Of a stretch of DNA of 64,000 nt, positions 1 through 9,344 are shown one piece after another. The position numbers were made by a program, and so were the translations under genes. The DNA is from Lachnospiraceae bacterium (GTDB lineage: Bacteria > Bacillota > Clostridia > Lachnospirales > Lachnospiraceae). Below the pieces are notes generated by a model. The model was not told where the DNA came from. It did no database searches and was given only the letters and a program-made list of their open reading frames with translations. Every line of letters begins with the position of its first letter. The stretch's first letter is position 1. The DNA is taken from positions 16,819 through 80,818 of the forward strand of contig CAJSZQ010000018.1 in the NCBI GenBank assembly GCA_910574185.1. The letters run 5' to 3'.

Positions 1-49
1 TCAACAGTGAATACAACTGACAAAAAATTTCCAAATGCACTTTGGGTAA

Positions 50-1147
50 TCAACGAATCCGGCAATCATCTTTTGCCCATTTCTGAGTCTTAGATTCTAT
101 TTCCTTGTTTGGGTTCGCAAGGGCTTCCTCCATCATCAGACAGATGTACATATCCTGCAGCGCTTCTTTCAGACTGTAAAACTCTTTCCCTTCCTGAACG
201 TATTCCCACATCTGTTTCATACACGTAGCCACCGCAATTTCATCATCATTCAGTCTTGCATTGATAAACGGCGTCCGATAGAGAAACTCCTCTCCAAGCA
301 TAAGGCCGTAGTGAGACCACTCCTGATTACCATATACGCCTAAATCAATTCTGTTTAGCTGCTGCGTTACCGGAACATTCTCCTTCGTCAGATACCGTAT
401 AGTCAAATCGTCTATCTCCCCCCGTTCTCCCTGAACCGTTAACTGTCTTGTCCGGATAAAAGAATGATACTGCGCCGGATCGGAAAAATCAAAAAAGGCA
501 ACTTTCCCATTCTCAAATTCTATTGTAAGACGATCCCTTGCACACTGAAAGCTTTCACCGTCAAACACCATTCCGTCACGCCCATATGTTTCTGTCACGT
601 CAAACCAGAATCTTTTTCCATATACTCTGAAATTCTCATACCCCACGTTCAGAAACCGACGGATAATGCTTGCTCCGTGATATCCATGCAAAGAAGAAAT
701 ATTAATATTTTGAACAGTCCCTATCCTGCCGGTTTCAATCGCTTTATTCCATGCAGCATACAGCGGCTGGGCAAAATACTGCTCTGCAATCTGTATTTTT
801 CCTCCGTATATTTTATAATTATCCCACACAGACTCCAGTTCCTTCATATCTTCGCCCGGAGGCGTTTCGCACAGCACTGGAATCCCTCTTTTGAATAACA
901 CCGGCAGATATTTTGACGTTATACCTCGTTTTACAGAAAGCACAAGATAATCCGGCTTTGTTTCAATCAGTTCATCCACAGTGTTAACAACAGGAACATC
1001 CATTTTATCTGAAAAGATTCTGCCCTTTTCTGAGTCTCGTATCAGAACAGAAGTCAATTCAAACAACTCTGGTACCGCTTTTGCTATTCTTAAATAAAAT
1101 TCTGCTCTCCATCCTGAGCCAATCAGCCCAAATCGTATCATTCCCAT
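50..1147 (-). CDS. Gfo/Idh/MocA-family oxidoreductase
   Basis: Predicted cytoplasmic NAD(P)-dependent sugar or polyol oxidoreductase of about 365 residues. The N-terminus has a Rossmann nucleotide loop (GLIGSG, residues 7-12). The family's usual EKP segment appears only as the variant CETPPG. The open frame extends back to 1240, but that would overlap the upstream reductase gene. ATG at 1147 is preferred because GGAGA lies 5 bases before it. It is the last gene of the sugar ABC operon that starts near 5.2 kb and lies 13 bp after the aldo/keto reductase. This suggests the pair acts on the imported substrate (inference). The substrate cannot be told from the sequence. Confidence 0.85.
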   Translation of the reverse strand: MGMIRFGLIGSGWRAEFYLRIAKAVPELFELTSVLIRDSEKGRIFSDKMDVPVVNTVDELIETKPDYLVLSVKRGITSKYLPVLFKRGIPVLCETPPGEDMKELESVWDNYKIYGGKIQIAEQYFAQPLYAAWNKAIETGRIGTVQNINISSLHGYHGASIIRRFLNVGYENFRVYGKRFWFDVTETYGRDGMVFDGESFQCARDRLTIEFENGKVAFFDFSDPAQYHSFIRTRQLTVQGERGEIDDLTIRYLTKENVPVTQQLNRIDLGVYGNQEWSHYGLMLGEEFLYRTPFINARLNDDEIAVATCMKQMWEYVQEGKEFYSLKEALQDMYICLMMEEALANPNKEIESKTQKWAKDDCRIR

Positions 1148-1160
1148 ATCTGTCTCCATT

Positions 1161-2057
1161 CTACGGCACATGAAATCCTCTTGACGCCGCAAGTATCCGA
1201 TACCACTCATCATAGGATAAAACAATACTCTGGCCTTCAACCGCCGTTTTAATTCTGCTCATATTCATTGTTCCTGTAATCGCCGCAATTCTTACCGGAT
1301 GAACATACAGCCACGCATACATGATTGCATCCATTGTAGTTCCATGTTCTTTTGCAATCTGACCAACCACATTTCTAAGACGCACAGACTGTTCATCCAT
1401 ACCTGTAAAGACGCTGCCCCCTCCAAGCGGCGACCACGCCATCAGCGGGATTCTCCTAATAAAAGCGTCGTCCAAAATCCCGTTAAAGAAATTCTCTACA
1501 TTCTTAACTGATAATTCTACCTGATTTGTCGCTAATGAAATGGACATATAGCTTTGAAGCATTGATATCTGAGACGGCGTAAAATTGGACACGCCAACAT
1601 GCAGCGCCTTTCCCGATCTGACAAGCTGTTCAAGAGCATCCGCAGTTTCAGCCGGATCTGCCAGCGGATCGGGTCGATGCACCAGCAGAAGATCTACATA
1701 TTCTGTTCCCAGCTTCTTCAAAGAATTGTCCACTTCTTTTATAATCTCTTTTTTTGAAGAATTATAATAGATTACTTGATTATTCTCTATTCCTGGAAGC
1801 ACAATTCCAGCTTTTGTTACCAGCTGCATCTTTCTTCTCAGTTCAGGACGCTTTTTTAAAACAGCCTCTCCAAATATTTTCTCACATTCATATCCGCCAT
1901 ACACCGGCGCATGGTCAAATGCAGTAAGCTCCAAATCCAGGCATTCCTCCACAAAACGAAGCAATTCCTTCCCCCGCATTCCAGAATCTTTCAGTCTCAT
2001 ACACCCAACTATCGTCTGCGGTAATTTCAGGCTGTCGCCAAATACTATCTGTTTCAT
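1161..2057 (-). CDS. Aldo/keto reductase
   Basis: A 298-residue NAD(P)H-dependent aldo/keto reductase with a TIM-barrel fold. The four catalytic positions of the family are visible with normal spacing: Asp48, Tyr53 (DHAPVYGG), Lys82 (VTKAG) and His127 (LLVHRPDP). It would interconvert a carbonyl and an alcohol group in the cytoplasm. It lies between the ABC permeases and the Gfo/Idh oxidoreductase, 15 bp after the permease gene, so it is almost certainly cotranscribed with them. An oxidation-reduction or epimerisation sequence on an imported sugar, run by the two enzymes together, is a reasonable inference. Nothing unusual in length or motifs. Confidence 0.88.
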   Translation of the reverse strand: MKQIVFGDSLKLPQTIVGCMRLKDSGMRGKELLRFVEECLDLELTAFDHAPVYGGYECEKIFGEAVLKKRPELRRKMQLVTKAGIVLPGIENNQVIYYNSSKKEIIKEVDNSLKKLGTEYVDLLLVHRPDPLADPAETADALEQLVRSGKALHVGVSNFTPSQISMLQSYMSISLATNQVELSVKNVENFFNGILDDAFIRRIPLMAWSPLGGGSVFTGMDEQSVRLRNVVGQIAKEHGTTMDAIMYAWLYVHPVRIAAITGTMNMSRIKTAVEGQSIVLSYDEWYRILAASRGFHVP

Positions 2058-2072
2058 AATTATCTGATTCTC

Positions 2073-2915
2073 CTATTCTTTTACGCCACCTGTCGTCAGT
2101 CCTGCAATAATCTTCTTCTGGAATATCAAAACAAGAATAATTAACGGTACCGTTACAACCACTGTCGCGGCCGCCATATCTCCCCAGGGAAGTTCATAAT
2201 TACTTGGGAACAGTGCAATTCCCACCGGAACTGTTCTCATCAAATCGTCCGTCATGAATGTCAATGCGTAAATATACTCGTTCCAGGCATTGATAAATAC
2301 AATCAGCCCTACTGAAAATATTGCCGGCTTAATCAGCGGAAGCATAATTTGAAAGAAAATCCTTGCTCTCGAACATCCGTCTATCGCAGCGGCTTCCTCA
2401 AACCCTTTCGGAAGCTGGGCAAAGAAATTGGTTAACAGCCAGATAGACAACGGCAATGCAAATGTAATATATGGAATTACCAGTCCCGCATATGTATTTA
2501 ACAAACGAAGTTCCTTCAGCAACAGATAAATGGGACTTAGCGTTGCAATGGTTGGAAACATCGAAATACTCAAGATTGCCATCAACATAATCTTTTTTCC
2601 TTTAAAACGCAGCCTTGCCAGCGCGTATGCGGCAGAAGCTCCTATTAGTATACTAAGAAACGTAGTTATCGTCGCTACAACAAAACTATTGATTAAATAC
2701 TTTGCAAATGGGTGTTTCTCAAACACATTCACATAAAATTGTCCATGCACAGAACTAGGAATCCATTTTGCCGGAATTGCGGCAATCTCTGACAAGGGTT
2801 TTATAGACGTCATAAACTGCCAGAAAAACGGAAGTACAATAATACCAATAAACATGATGACAAATGCATAAAATAATATATTTTTTACGATAGTGATTGA
2901 TTTTTTCTCACGCAT
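2073..2915 (-). CDS. Carbohydrate ABC transporter permease, MalG type
   Basis: A 280-residue inner-membrane permease of the binding-protein-dependent sugar family. About six hydrophobic segments can be seen. Between residues about 175 and 195 lies the EAA loop that contacts the ATPase (EEAAAIDGCSRARIFFQIMLP). It pairs with the MalF-type permease encoded just upstream (12-bp gap). No ATPase gene is present in the operon, which is normal for this family because a shared MsmK-type ATPase is encoded elsewhere. Confidence 0.92.
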   Translation of the reverse strand: MREKKSITIVKNILFYAFVIMFIGIIVLPFFWQFMTSIKPLSEIAAIPAKWIPSSVHGQFYVNVFEKHPFAKYLINSFVVATITTFLSILIGASAAYALARLRFKGKKIMLMAILSISMFPTIATLSPIYLLLKELRLLNTYAGLVIPYITFALPLSIWLLTNFFAQLPKGFEEAAAIDGCSRARIFFQIMLPLIKPAIFSVGLIVFINAWNEYIYALTFMTDDLMRTVPVGIALFPSNYELPWGDMAAATVVVTVPLIILVLIFQKKIIAGLTTGGVKE

Positions 2916-2927
2916 ATTTCCATCTCC

Positions 2928-3833
2928 TTACAAATCAGTAATCTGGTCTCCTAAAGCCCGCATATATAACAGGCTGATGAGAAATACAACAACAAATATC
3001 ATAACCGCCATTGCCGAGCCATACCCGAAATCCAGGAATTTCATCAAATGATTATATGCATATACCGAAACACTTTCCGTTCCATTCGCACCTCCGGTCA
3101 TAACCGAAATCAAATCAAATACTCTGAATGCGTCCAGCGTCCTAAAAAGCAGCGCAACCAACACCGTAGTTTTCACCGTCGGCAGCGTAACATACAGAAA
3201 CCTTTGAAAAATATTTGCTCCGTCAATCTTCGCCGCTTCATATAATTCTTCCGGAACCATCTGAAGTCCCGCAAGAATCAGCAGCGCCATATATGGAGCT
3301 GTCTTCCATATATCTGTAATTACCAACGCCATAAACGACCCGTCCGCCGTACTTAACCATGCCTGATATTTATCAATAACTCCAATCCTGCTAAGCACAT
3401 CATTAAACAGACCGTATTGGTCATTATAAATAAATTTCCACATCATTGCGGAAACGGAAGTCGGAATTGCCCATGGTATCAGAATCGCCGCTCTGACAAG
3501 ACCTTTCCCTTTAAATGCTTTGTTCATAATCAGCGCCGCCGTAAAGCCAAGCAGCAGTTCCATCGATACAGTGGCCAGTGTAAATTTCAAAGTAAAAACT
3601 ATTGCCGTTATTGCTCTTTCATCCTGAACAATTGCTCCGTAATTCTTCAAACCGATAAACGGGTATCCGCTTCCCGGATTTGTCAAAACCATCTCGTGCA
3701 AACTAAGCCATACTGTCCTGAGAATCGGGTAAACCGCAATCACCAACAGAACAATAATAGCCGGAAACATCATTATCCAGGCATCTCTCGATTCTGTTTT
3801 CTCAAGAGTTCCACCTCTTTTTTTCCCTGCCAT
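2928..3833 (-). CDS. Carbohydrate ABC transporter permease, MalF/UgpA type
   Basis: About 301 residues with six or more membrane segments and an EAA loop near residues 205-220 (EELYEAAKIDGANIFQRF). It forms the membrane channel with the following MalG-type permease. ATG at 3833 is preferred because GGAGG lies 5 bases upstream. An in-frame ATG at 3845 has a weaker site and cannot be excluded. It belongs to the operon of a binding lipoprotein, two permeases, an aldo/keto reductase and a Gfo/Idh oxidoreductase. Confidence 0.9.
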   Translation of the reverse strand: MAGKKRGGTLEKTESRDAWIMMFPAIIVLLVIAVYPILRTVWLSLHEMVLTNPGSGYPFIGLKNYGAIVQDERAITAIVFTLKFTLATVSMELLLGFTAALIMNKAFKGKGLVRAAILIPWAIPTSVSAMMWKFIYNDQYGLFNDVLSRIGVIDKYQAWLSTADGSFMALVITDIWKTAPYMALLILAGLQMVPEELYEAAKIDGANIFQRFLYVTLPTVKTTVLVALLFRTLDAFRVFDLISVMTGGANGTESVSVYAYNHLMKFLDFGYGSAMAVMIFVVVFLISLLYMRALGDQITDL

Positions 3834-3911
3834 AACTGCCTCCATTCCTTGTTTTCCTTTCAGTTTTATACAGCACAGGGACTTTTTACAGCCCTGTGCC
3901 GTTACCGCAGC

Positions 3912-5207
3912 CTACTCTGCATCTAATTCTTCCACCTCTGCCTGAAGTGTATCCAGCGCATCTTTCACTGCCGCTTCACCGGTAAGCGCCTGATGGACGT
4001 TTCTCTGGATTGCATCAGAAACCTTCGCATATTGCGGAGACTTCGGCCTGGACTTCCCATCCTGAATAATTCCGTAAAATTCCTCATAAAATGGAATTTC
4101 TTCCAGAATCTCTGCGTCTGTATATACCGATTTTATAACCGGCGGTTGTGAAGAAATAAGCGTCATTTCCTTCTGAGTCTCCTCACTTACCATAAATTTA
4201 ATAAATTCGCCGGCAGCAGCCTTCTGCTCGTCGCTGATATTATTATTTACTACAAGGTCAAGCCCGCCCAGACAGGTATGCGACTTCGTTCCGCTCGGAC
4301 CGGTTGGCAATGAAGTTGCGCCAATCATACCCGTTACTTTTGAATCTTCTCCCTGTCCGCTGGACCAAAAGCCGGACCAATCACGAATAAATAAACACTT
4401 GCCTTCTTTAAATACCTGTTCGCTTTCTGTCTCCGTATAGGTTGTAACTCCTTCCGGCGCGTATTCATCAACCAGTTTTTTCATTATCTCCGTTGCCTCG
4501 ATATTTTCGGAAGAATTGATAACCGGTTTTCCATCCTCGTCAAGAATATCTCCGCCGTTCCCCCACACATACTCGACCCAGTTAGTAACTAACGCTTCTG
4601 ACTGCGCCGCCTGGAAGTCTGCGCCATACTCAACGCCATTGATTCCAACCGCTTTGTCTGCAAGCTCCATCCAGCCATCCCAGGTTGTCGGAACATCTGC
4701 TTTGAGTTCTTCCAAAACATCCTTCCTGTAAAACATAACGCTGGAATTTGTAAACCAGGGAGCCGCCACCAGTTTGCCGTCGTAGGTAGCCGCTTCAACG
4801 GTTCCTTCAATCATTGCGTCCGTCATATCTGAATCCACATACTCACTTAAATCTGCCAGCCATCCCGCAGAGGCAAATTCTGCAATATACACAACGTCAA
4901 GTCCCATAACATCCACGCTGGTATCTCCGGATGCAAGCTTGTTAACAAAATCATCATGAACTGCATTTGCATCCTGCGGCAGAATTACTGTTTCAACTTG
5001 AATCTTATCCTGACTCTCATTAAACTTATCTACAATCTTTTGTGTAGGTTCCCCTACGCCCTGGTCAAACGAGAATTTAACAATGGTCTTGCCATCCTCG
5101 CTCTTTGCCTGTTCTTCACCGCCGCTTCCTCCGCATCCAGCCATTGACAATGTCATTACCGTTGCTGCAGCTACCGCCGCCGTCTGTTTCCATGTTCTCC
5201 TTTTCAT
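3912..5207 (-). CDS. Extracellular sugar-binding lipoprotein of an ABC transporter
   Basis: A 431-residue family-1 solute-binding protein. The first 25 residues are a lipoprotein signal: basic start (MKRR), hydrophobic stretch and lipobox SMAGC with Cys25 as the lipidation site. A Gly/Ser/Glu linker follows. The mature part has the usual architecture, including a long helical C-terminus. It would capture a sugar outside the cell and deliver it to the two permeases encoded downstream. First structural gene of the operon, with AAGGAGGAG just before its ATG. Candidate LacI-type operators lie upstream at 5262-5279 and 5372-5387. The specific sugar is unknown. Confidence 0.9.
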   Translation of the reverse strand: MKRRTWKQTAAVAAATVMTLSMAGCGGSGGEEQAKSEDGKTIVKFSFDQGVGEPTQKIVDKFNESQDKIQVETVILPQDANAVHDDFVNKLASGDTSVDVMGLDVVYIAEFASAGWLADLSEYVDSDMTDAMIEGTVEAATYDGKLVAAPWFTNSSVMFYRKDVLEELKADVPTTWDGWMELADKAVGINGVEYGADFQAAQSEALVTNWVEYVWGNGGDILDEDGKPVINSSENIEATEIMKKLVDEYAPEGVTTYTETESEQVFKEGKCLFIRDWSGFWSSGQGEDSKVTGMIGATSLPTGPSGTKSHTCLGGLDLVVNNNISDEQKAAAGEFIKFMVSEETQKEMTLISSQPPVIKSVYTDAEILEEIPFYEEFYGIIQDGKSRPKSPQYAKVSDAIQRNVHQALTGEAAVKDALDTLQAEVEELDAE

Positions 5208-5371
5208 GTTGCTCCTCCTTACATAAATTTTATTTGCATTATACCTACCGGTGTAAAGCCATTAAAAATCGTTTTCCTATCCATTATATTTTTGTTTTAT
5301 TTTTTTATTTTATTTGTATAAAAATACATTATATTTTTTAATAATATCGTTCATATATACTATATTTTTAC

Positions 5372-5387
5372 AGGCAAACGCTTTCCT
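5372..5387. promoter_or_regulatory. Candidate LacI-family operator upstream of the sugar ABC operon
   Basis: Imperfect 16-bp palindrome with a central CG (on the minus strand AGGAAAGCG/TTTGCCT). It is the shape expected of LacI/CcpA operators and sits between the regulator gene and the binding-protein gene. A second, weaker site with the same GGAAA-N-CG core lies at 5262-5279. The related GGAAA...TTTCC palindrome at 6467-6480 follows the regulator's own promoter. The site could instead be a CcpA cre. Confidence 0.5.
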
Positions 5388-5401
5388 ACTTCTTATTATA
5401 T

Positions 5402-5424
5402 AAGAGCTGTCTAATACAGCTCTT
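5402..5424 (-). terminator. Hairpin after the LacI regulator gene
   Basis: Eight-base perfect stem (AAGAGCTG/CAGCTCTT) with a 7-base loop, located 8-30 bases beyond the regulator stop codon on the minus strand. The following tract is AT-rich rather than a clean T-run, so it may be a weak terminator that lets part of the regulator transcript continue into the ABC operon. Confidence 0.45.
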
Positions 5425-5431
5425 TCAAACT

Positions 5432-6445
5432 CTATAATGTTTTTGTCGTACTTCTCCGAATAATCTTGTGCGGAACATAATAGGTTCTCGCTTCAGCAGT
5501 TTCACCTTCAAGCCTTCTGATAAGTTCTTTCGCCGCAACCTCGCCTTCATAATCATAAGAGATACGAACAGTAGATAGTTCAGGCTGGAAATACGTAGAA
5601 AAATTTGAATCGTCAAATCCCATAACGGATATATCCCCTGGTACATCCATATGCACATTTTTTAAAAACTGAATAGCGCCAAGAGCAATCACATCGCTCC
5701 CTGTTACTACAGCCGTCGGCAATACGCTATTTTCTTCATAAATGCGCTTCATTCCCTCATATCCAAACTGAAAATTAAATTCTCCCTGTTCAATGTACGA
5801 GTCTACGATTTCAATTCCGGCGGCAGTAAGCGCGCTTTTATACCCCTGCAGTCTCTTTTTCCCTGATGAAAAATCATACTTAGGCCCCCCCAAATATGCA
5901 ATTCTGCGATGACCATTCTCTATCAAAAATGTTACCGCATCTGACATAGCCTGCACATTATTGTGAACAACCGTTGCAACAATATCGTCTCCAATGGACG
6001 CGTCCTGCGTTACAAGCACCGTAGGGTAACTTCTCCCTAAGATAAAATCCACCAATTTCTGATTTACATCTATGCCCGCAAATAGAACGCCTTCTATTTG
6101 CCGTTCTTCCATCAACTGAAGAAGTTTTAGTTCGCGCTCCGGCTCTCCGCCTGACTCACATATCATAATCGTATAGCCTTTTTCTTCACATACTCGATTA
6201 ATCCCTTTCGTCATAGCTCCAAACACAACATTAGAGATATCTGATACAATTACGCCTATCATATTAGTCTTTTTCGTAACAAGTCCCTGAGCCAGTGTAT
6301 TCGGTTTGAAATTATTCTTCTTAATTACCTTATATACTCTGTCCTTAAGTTCAGGACTTACGGGTTTTGTTCCATTCATTACCCTTGATACTGTAGATAT
6401 TGATACTCCTGCTTCTTTTGCAATATCCGATATTGTAACTGCCAT
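5432..6445 (-). CDS. LacI-family transcriptional regulator of the sugar ABC operon
   Basis: A 337-residue LacI/GalR-type repressor. Residues 1-50 form the helix-turn-helix and hinge (TISDIAKEAGVSISTVSRVM). The remainder is a periplasmic-binding-protein-like effector domain, seen for example in GVIVSDISN, VVTGSDVIALGAI and MGFDDSNFSTY. Promoter TTGACC-N17-TAATAT and a palindrome just downstream of it precede the gene, which fits autoregulation. The immediately following ABC/oxidoreductase operon is the likely target. The inducer is probably the imported sugar (inference). Confidence 0.92.
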   Translation of the reverse strand: MAVTISDIAKEAGVSISTVSRVMNGTKPVSPELKDRVYKVIKKNNFKPNTLAQGLVTKKTNMIGVIVSDISNVVFGAMTKGINRVCEEKGYTIMICESGGEPERELKLLQLMEERQIEGVLFAGIDVNQKLVDFILGRSYPTVLVTQDASIGDDIVATVVHNNVQAMSDAVTFLIENGHRRIAYLGGPKYDFSSGKKRLQGYKSALTAAGIEIVDSYIEQGEFNFQFGYEGMKRIYEENSVLPTAVVTGSDVIALGAIQFLKNVHMDVPGDISVMGFDDSNFSTYFQPELSTVRISYDYEGEVAAKELIRRLEGETAEARTYYVPHKIIRRSTTKTL

Positions 6446-6466
6446 ACTTGTTCTCTCTTTCTAGTG

Positions 6467-6480
6467 GGAAAAGGCTTTCC
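6467..6480. promoter_or_regulatory. Palindromic operator in the LacI regulator leader
   Basis: GGAAAAGGCTTTCC, an imperfect palindrome about 8-21 bases downstream of the transcription start predicted from the promoter at 6495-6523. Binding there would block the regulator's own transcription. It shares the GGAAA half-site with the site at 5372-5387. Confidence 0.5.
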
Positions 6481-6494
6481 TTTCCCTTGTGCCT

Positions 6495-6523
6495 ATATTA
6501 TCATCCTTTTATTCCCTGGTCAA
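6495..6523 (-). promoter_or_regulatory. Sigma-A type promoter of the LacI regulator
   Basis: Read on the minus strand: TTGACC (6518-6523), 17-base spacer, TAATAT (6495-6500). It lies 50-78 bases upstream of the regulator ATG at 6445. Confidence 0.65.
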
Positions 6524-6736
6524 TGTTGTTTTTATATTTATAATTTTTTTATTTAAATTCACTAATTTTATTGTATTATTTTCGGCTAAATTTACTAGTA
6601 AATGGAAAAAAGCAGGAAATGTAAAAACTGTTATCTTTATAACAAAAGAATTAAAGAATATGAAAACTGCTAACTGGATTCCTATACAGAAAGTAATTCA
6701 TTTTATGGAAAAGTTGACAAATGAATGATATTACTT

Positions 6737-6831
6737 GTTACTGTTCACACATCGCCCGCCGGACGCGGATTGAATCAGGAGCATATCTCTGATTCAACCC
6801 GCTGTTTGCCAAATGACCTGTGAACTGTAAC
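6737..6831. repeat. R2 palindromic element, short derivative
   Basis: A 95-bp element with 14-bp terminal inverted repeats (GTTACTGTTCACAC at the left; the right end reads GTTACAGTTCACAG on the other strand). The inner arms GATTGAATCAG and CTGATTCAACC fold into a hairpin. It matches the outer arms of the ~239-bp copies at 36.7 and 39.4 kb but lacks their central stem. Flanking 9-mers at 6728-6736 and 6832-6840 agree at 7 of 9 positions, consistent with an old target duplication. No gene is seen in the rest of 6524-7061. Confidence 0.8.
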
Positions 6832-6944
6832 TTATTACATTTTACGAAGGCTGATTAACGTTGAAATAGTGTTGTGTTTTATCTGGAAATATAGTACACT
6901 TACCACAAGCAACAAATTTAAACGTATATTGACCAATCTTATGA

Positions 6945-6984
6945 TTCACCCGTCAAAAGATTTTATTTCTTTTTGGCGGGTGAA
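6945..6984. other. Hairpin in the leader region of the surface-protein gene
   Basis: Inverted repeat TTCACCCGTCAAAAGA / TCTTTTTGGCGGGTGAA (one bulge, one mismatch) with a 7-base loop, about 80 bases before the start of the surface protein. No U-run follows on either strand, so it is more likely a leader structure or binding site than a terminator. Confidence 0.4.
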
Positions 6985-7061
6985 TTGAACTATATGGTAC
7001 AAAATTATGAAATGAGTATGACTACTACTGCATGACATTAACACAGGAAAGGAAAACAAGA

Positions 7062-9326
7062 ATGAAGGCAAAAAAACAATTACTCTATCTGCTTTTAGCT
7101 GTATGTTCTATTTGGATATTTCAATCAGAAGAGGCATCTGCAAATTCTGAATCTATTATAGTAAATGGAACCAACATTCTCCAGGCACAAGATTATACTG
7201 TTTCATGCGGAAGCGGTACAGCCAAATATGACCCAATCACCAAAACGCTGACGCTAAATAATGCAACTATTTCCGGACTGAATGGCGGAAACGCTCTTTT
7301 ATATGGAATTGATATTCAGCAACAAGACGTAACCGTTGAATTAATCGGTCAGAACTCAATTGACGCCTACATAGGAATCTCAAGCAGCAGCCCATTTCGT
7401 ATCGCAGGCTCTGACGGCAGCCTTGCTATCCATGCAAGCAGAAATCAGGATTTAAATACTGTTCCCTGTTGCGGAATCCGCATTGATAATGGCGGACTGA
7501 CTGTTCAAAACACTAAGTTACAGATTACTGTCAGTGATTTAGAAATGCTAAGCGGCTACGCAGTTTACATTTGCGGAGGCGATAACAAGATAATCAATTC
7601 TCAAATAGAGATTGACATGCCTTCCAGCTTAAGTTCAGATATTCAAAGTACCGGCATTAATGCAACGGGCGCAAATTCGCTTACTATTTCAGACAATTCA
7701 AGCGTAACCATGAATACAGTGGATGCAGGAATTGCAGTTACAGGAAATTTAAAGGTTTCTAACAGCACACTTGCAATTCCAAGTGCGGAAAAATATGTAA
7801 TATCCTGTGGAAATTTGGAGATAGTAAATGGTTCTGACCTATCCGTATCCTCAAACAGCGGAGTAGCGCTGTCGGCTAATGAAAAGATTACCATTTCTAA
7901 TTCTACTGTCGAAGTAGAGTCAGTGGGAAGTAACAGTCTTTCCTGCATGAATCTTTCAGTTACAGACTCTTCAAATCTGACTGCCAAAGGTTATTGGCCG
8001 GCTTTTTATGTAGTAAAGGACGCTCTTATTAAAGACTCCTCTATAGAGACAGCATCCGAAGCCGATGTGAGTATTTTTTGCAAAGAGGGAAACTTAGAAA
8101 TTGCAGATTCCGACGTAACATGTACGTCCGGCCCGAATTATGGCGGTATCCTTACAAATGGAAACCTGACGATAAACGATTCTAATGTTATTTCTCCCGG
8201 CAGTTCCGGTGTATCCGGCATTCACGCAAAAGGCGATATTCTGATTGCCGGTGGCAATACCGAGATTGGGCAAGGAAATATTTCCTCCGAAAATAACATT
8301 CAGATAGGCGGAGTTATTACTTCAGACGGAACACCGTCCTATGAAAACATACAAAGTAATAATTCAAATGGACAAATATCATTTTTAGACGCTAATTATA
8401 ATGCGGTAGACAAAGCTATCGAAAAAGCGAACGCTCTCAATAAAAATGATTATATCAATTTTGGGATTGTAGAAACCGCAATAAACGCGGTAATCAGGGG
8501 AAAAGATATTAGAGAGCAGGAAAGCGTAGACAAATACGCAACCGCTATTGAGGATGCCATTAAGGCATTGCAACCGTTGCGTACTATTTCAATTATAGAA
8601 GGCGCCGACCAGACAGTTCCAACTGGTACAGATAAAAGTGTCACAATCAAGGCTGACGGAGCTTTTCATCAATTTGTCCGTTTATCAATTGATGGAATCG
8701 AAGTAGCAACGGAGCATTATACTGCTATATCCGGCTCTACAATTATCACATTAAAACCAGAATATATCCGAACACTGACCGTTGGAAGCCATACAGTGAT
8801 ACTTCATTTCACCGATGGGCGTGCTCAAACTACTATCACAATCAAAGAAGAGAATGAACCAGAGAATCCCCCTGAAAAGCCAGAAGAGAAGCCCGAAACT
8901 CCAGACACAAAACCAGAGGATCCGGATGATAAACCTGAAAACCCGGACACAAAACCGGATAACCCGGATGATAAGCCAGAAAACCCGGACACAAAACCGG
9001 ATAACCCGGATAATAAGCCAGAGAACCCGGACACAAAACCGGATAACCCGGATGATAAGCCAGAGAACCCGGACGAAAAACCGGATAACCCGGACACAAA
9101 TCCAGACAAACCAGAAAACAAGCCCGGTGATTCTTCTCCAGAGCAACAGCCTCAAAAGCCAGATCCATCGGCCAACGCAGTACAGAAACCAACACAAAAC
9201 CTGTCACAAAATCAGAGAAACGTGGAAAGGGCTCCCAGAACAGGCGATCACAAACCTTTTGAATTGCTGATTATCCTTATGGCTGTATCTGTTGCAGGGC
9301 TGATCACACGAAAGCAGCAGCAATAA
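7062..9326 (+). CDS. Secreted cell-surface protein with beta-helix-like region and Pro/Asp/Lys repeats
   Basis: About 754 residues. A signal peptide occupies roughly residues 1-27 (MKAKKQLLYLLLAVC...EASA). Next comes a long Ser/Asn/Thr/Val/Ile-rich region to about residue 450 with recurring NG-L-I-S motifs, as in right-handed beta-helix adhesins. A short helical part follows. Residues about 515-605 resemble an Ig-like domain common in Firmicute surface proteins (GSHTVILHFTDG). A Pro/Asp/Lys wall-spanning repeat comes next, then APRTGD and a C-terminal membrane segment ending in RKQQQ. The end looks like a divergent LPXTG sorting signal (inference). ATG at 7062 is chosen over 7032 because GGAAAGG lies 9 bases before it. 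Single gene with no functional partner nearby; function unknown, perhaps adhesion or glycan binding. Confidence 0.8.
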   Translation: MKAKKQLLYLLLAVCSIWIFQSEEASANSESIIVNGTNILQAQDYTVSCGSGTAKYDPITKTLTLNNATISGLNGGNALLYGIDIQQQDVTVELIGQNSIDAYIGISSSSPFRIAGSDGSLAIHASRNQDLNTVPCCGIRIDNGGLTVQNTKLQITVSDLEMLSGYAVYICGGDNKIINSQIEIDMPSSLSSDIQSTGINATGANSLTISDNSSVTMNTVDAGIAVTGNLKVSNSTLAIPSAEKYVISCGNLEIVNGSDLSVSSNSGVALSANEKITISNSTVEVESVGSNSLSCMNLSVTDSSNLTAKGYWPAFYVVKDALIKDSSIETASEADVSIFCKEGNLEIADSDVTCTSGPNYGGILTNGNLTINDSNVISPGSSGVSGIHAKGDILIAGGNTEIGQGNISSENNIQIGGVITSDGTPSYENIQSNNSNGQISFLDANYNAVDKAIEKANALNKNDYINFGIVETAINAVIRGKDIREQESVDKYATAIEDAIKALQPLRTISIIEGADQTVPTGTDKSVTIKADGAFHQFVRLSIDGIEVATEHYTAISGSTIITLKPEYIRTLTVGSHTVILHFTDGRAQTTITIKEENEPENPPEKPEEKPETPDTKPEDPDDKPENPDTKPDNPDDKPENPDTKPDNPDNKPENPDTKPDNPDDKPENPDEKPDNPDTNPDKPENKPGDSSPEQQPQKPDPSANAVQKPTQNLSQNQRNVERAPRTGDHKPFELLIILMAVSVAGLITRKQQQ
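8898..9115 (+). repeat. 42-bp coding repeats (Pro/Asp/Lys stalk)
   Basis: In-frame tandem repeats of about 42 bp, encoding variants of NPDTKPDNPDDKPE. The best copies start near 8940, 8982 and 9024, with degenerate copies on both sides. Such tracts commonly span the peptidoglycan in wall-anchored proteins and often vary in copy number between strains. Confidence 0.85.
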
Positions 9327-9344
9327 TAATATAAGAAAAGTAAA

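Noticed and set aside
6489..6728. Plus-strand open frame of 79 residues
   Set aside because: It overlaps the promoter of the LacI gene, lacks a ribosome site and is AT-rich.
8751..9207. Antisense open frames of 98-148 residues opposite the surface-protein gene
   Set aside because: They mirror the Pro/Asp/Lys repeats, have no ribosome sites and read as low-complexity Gly/Ser/Phe or Arg/Val/Leu strings.
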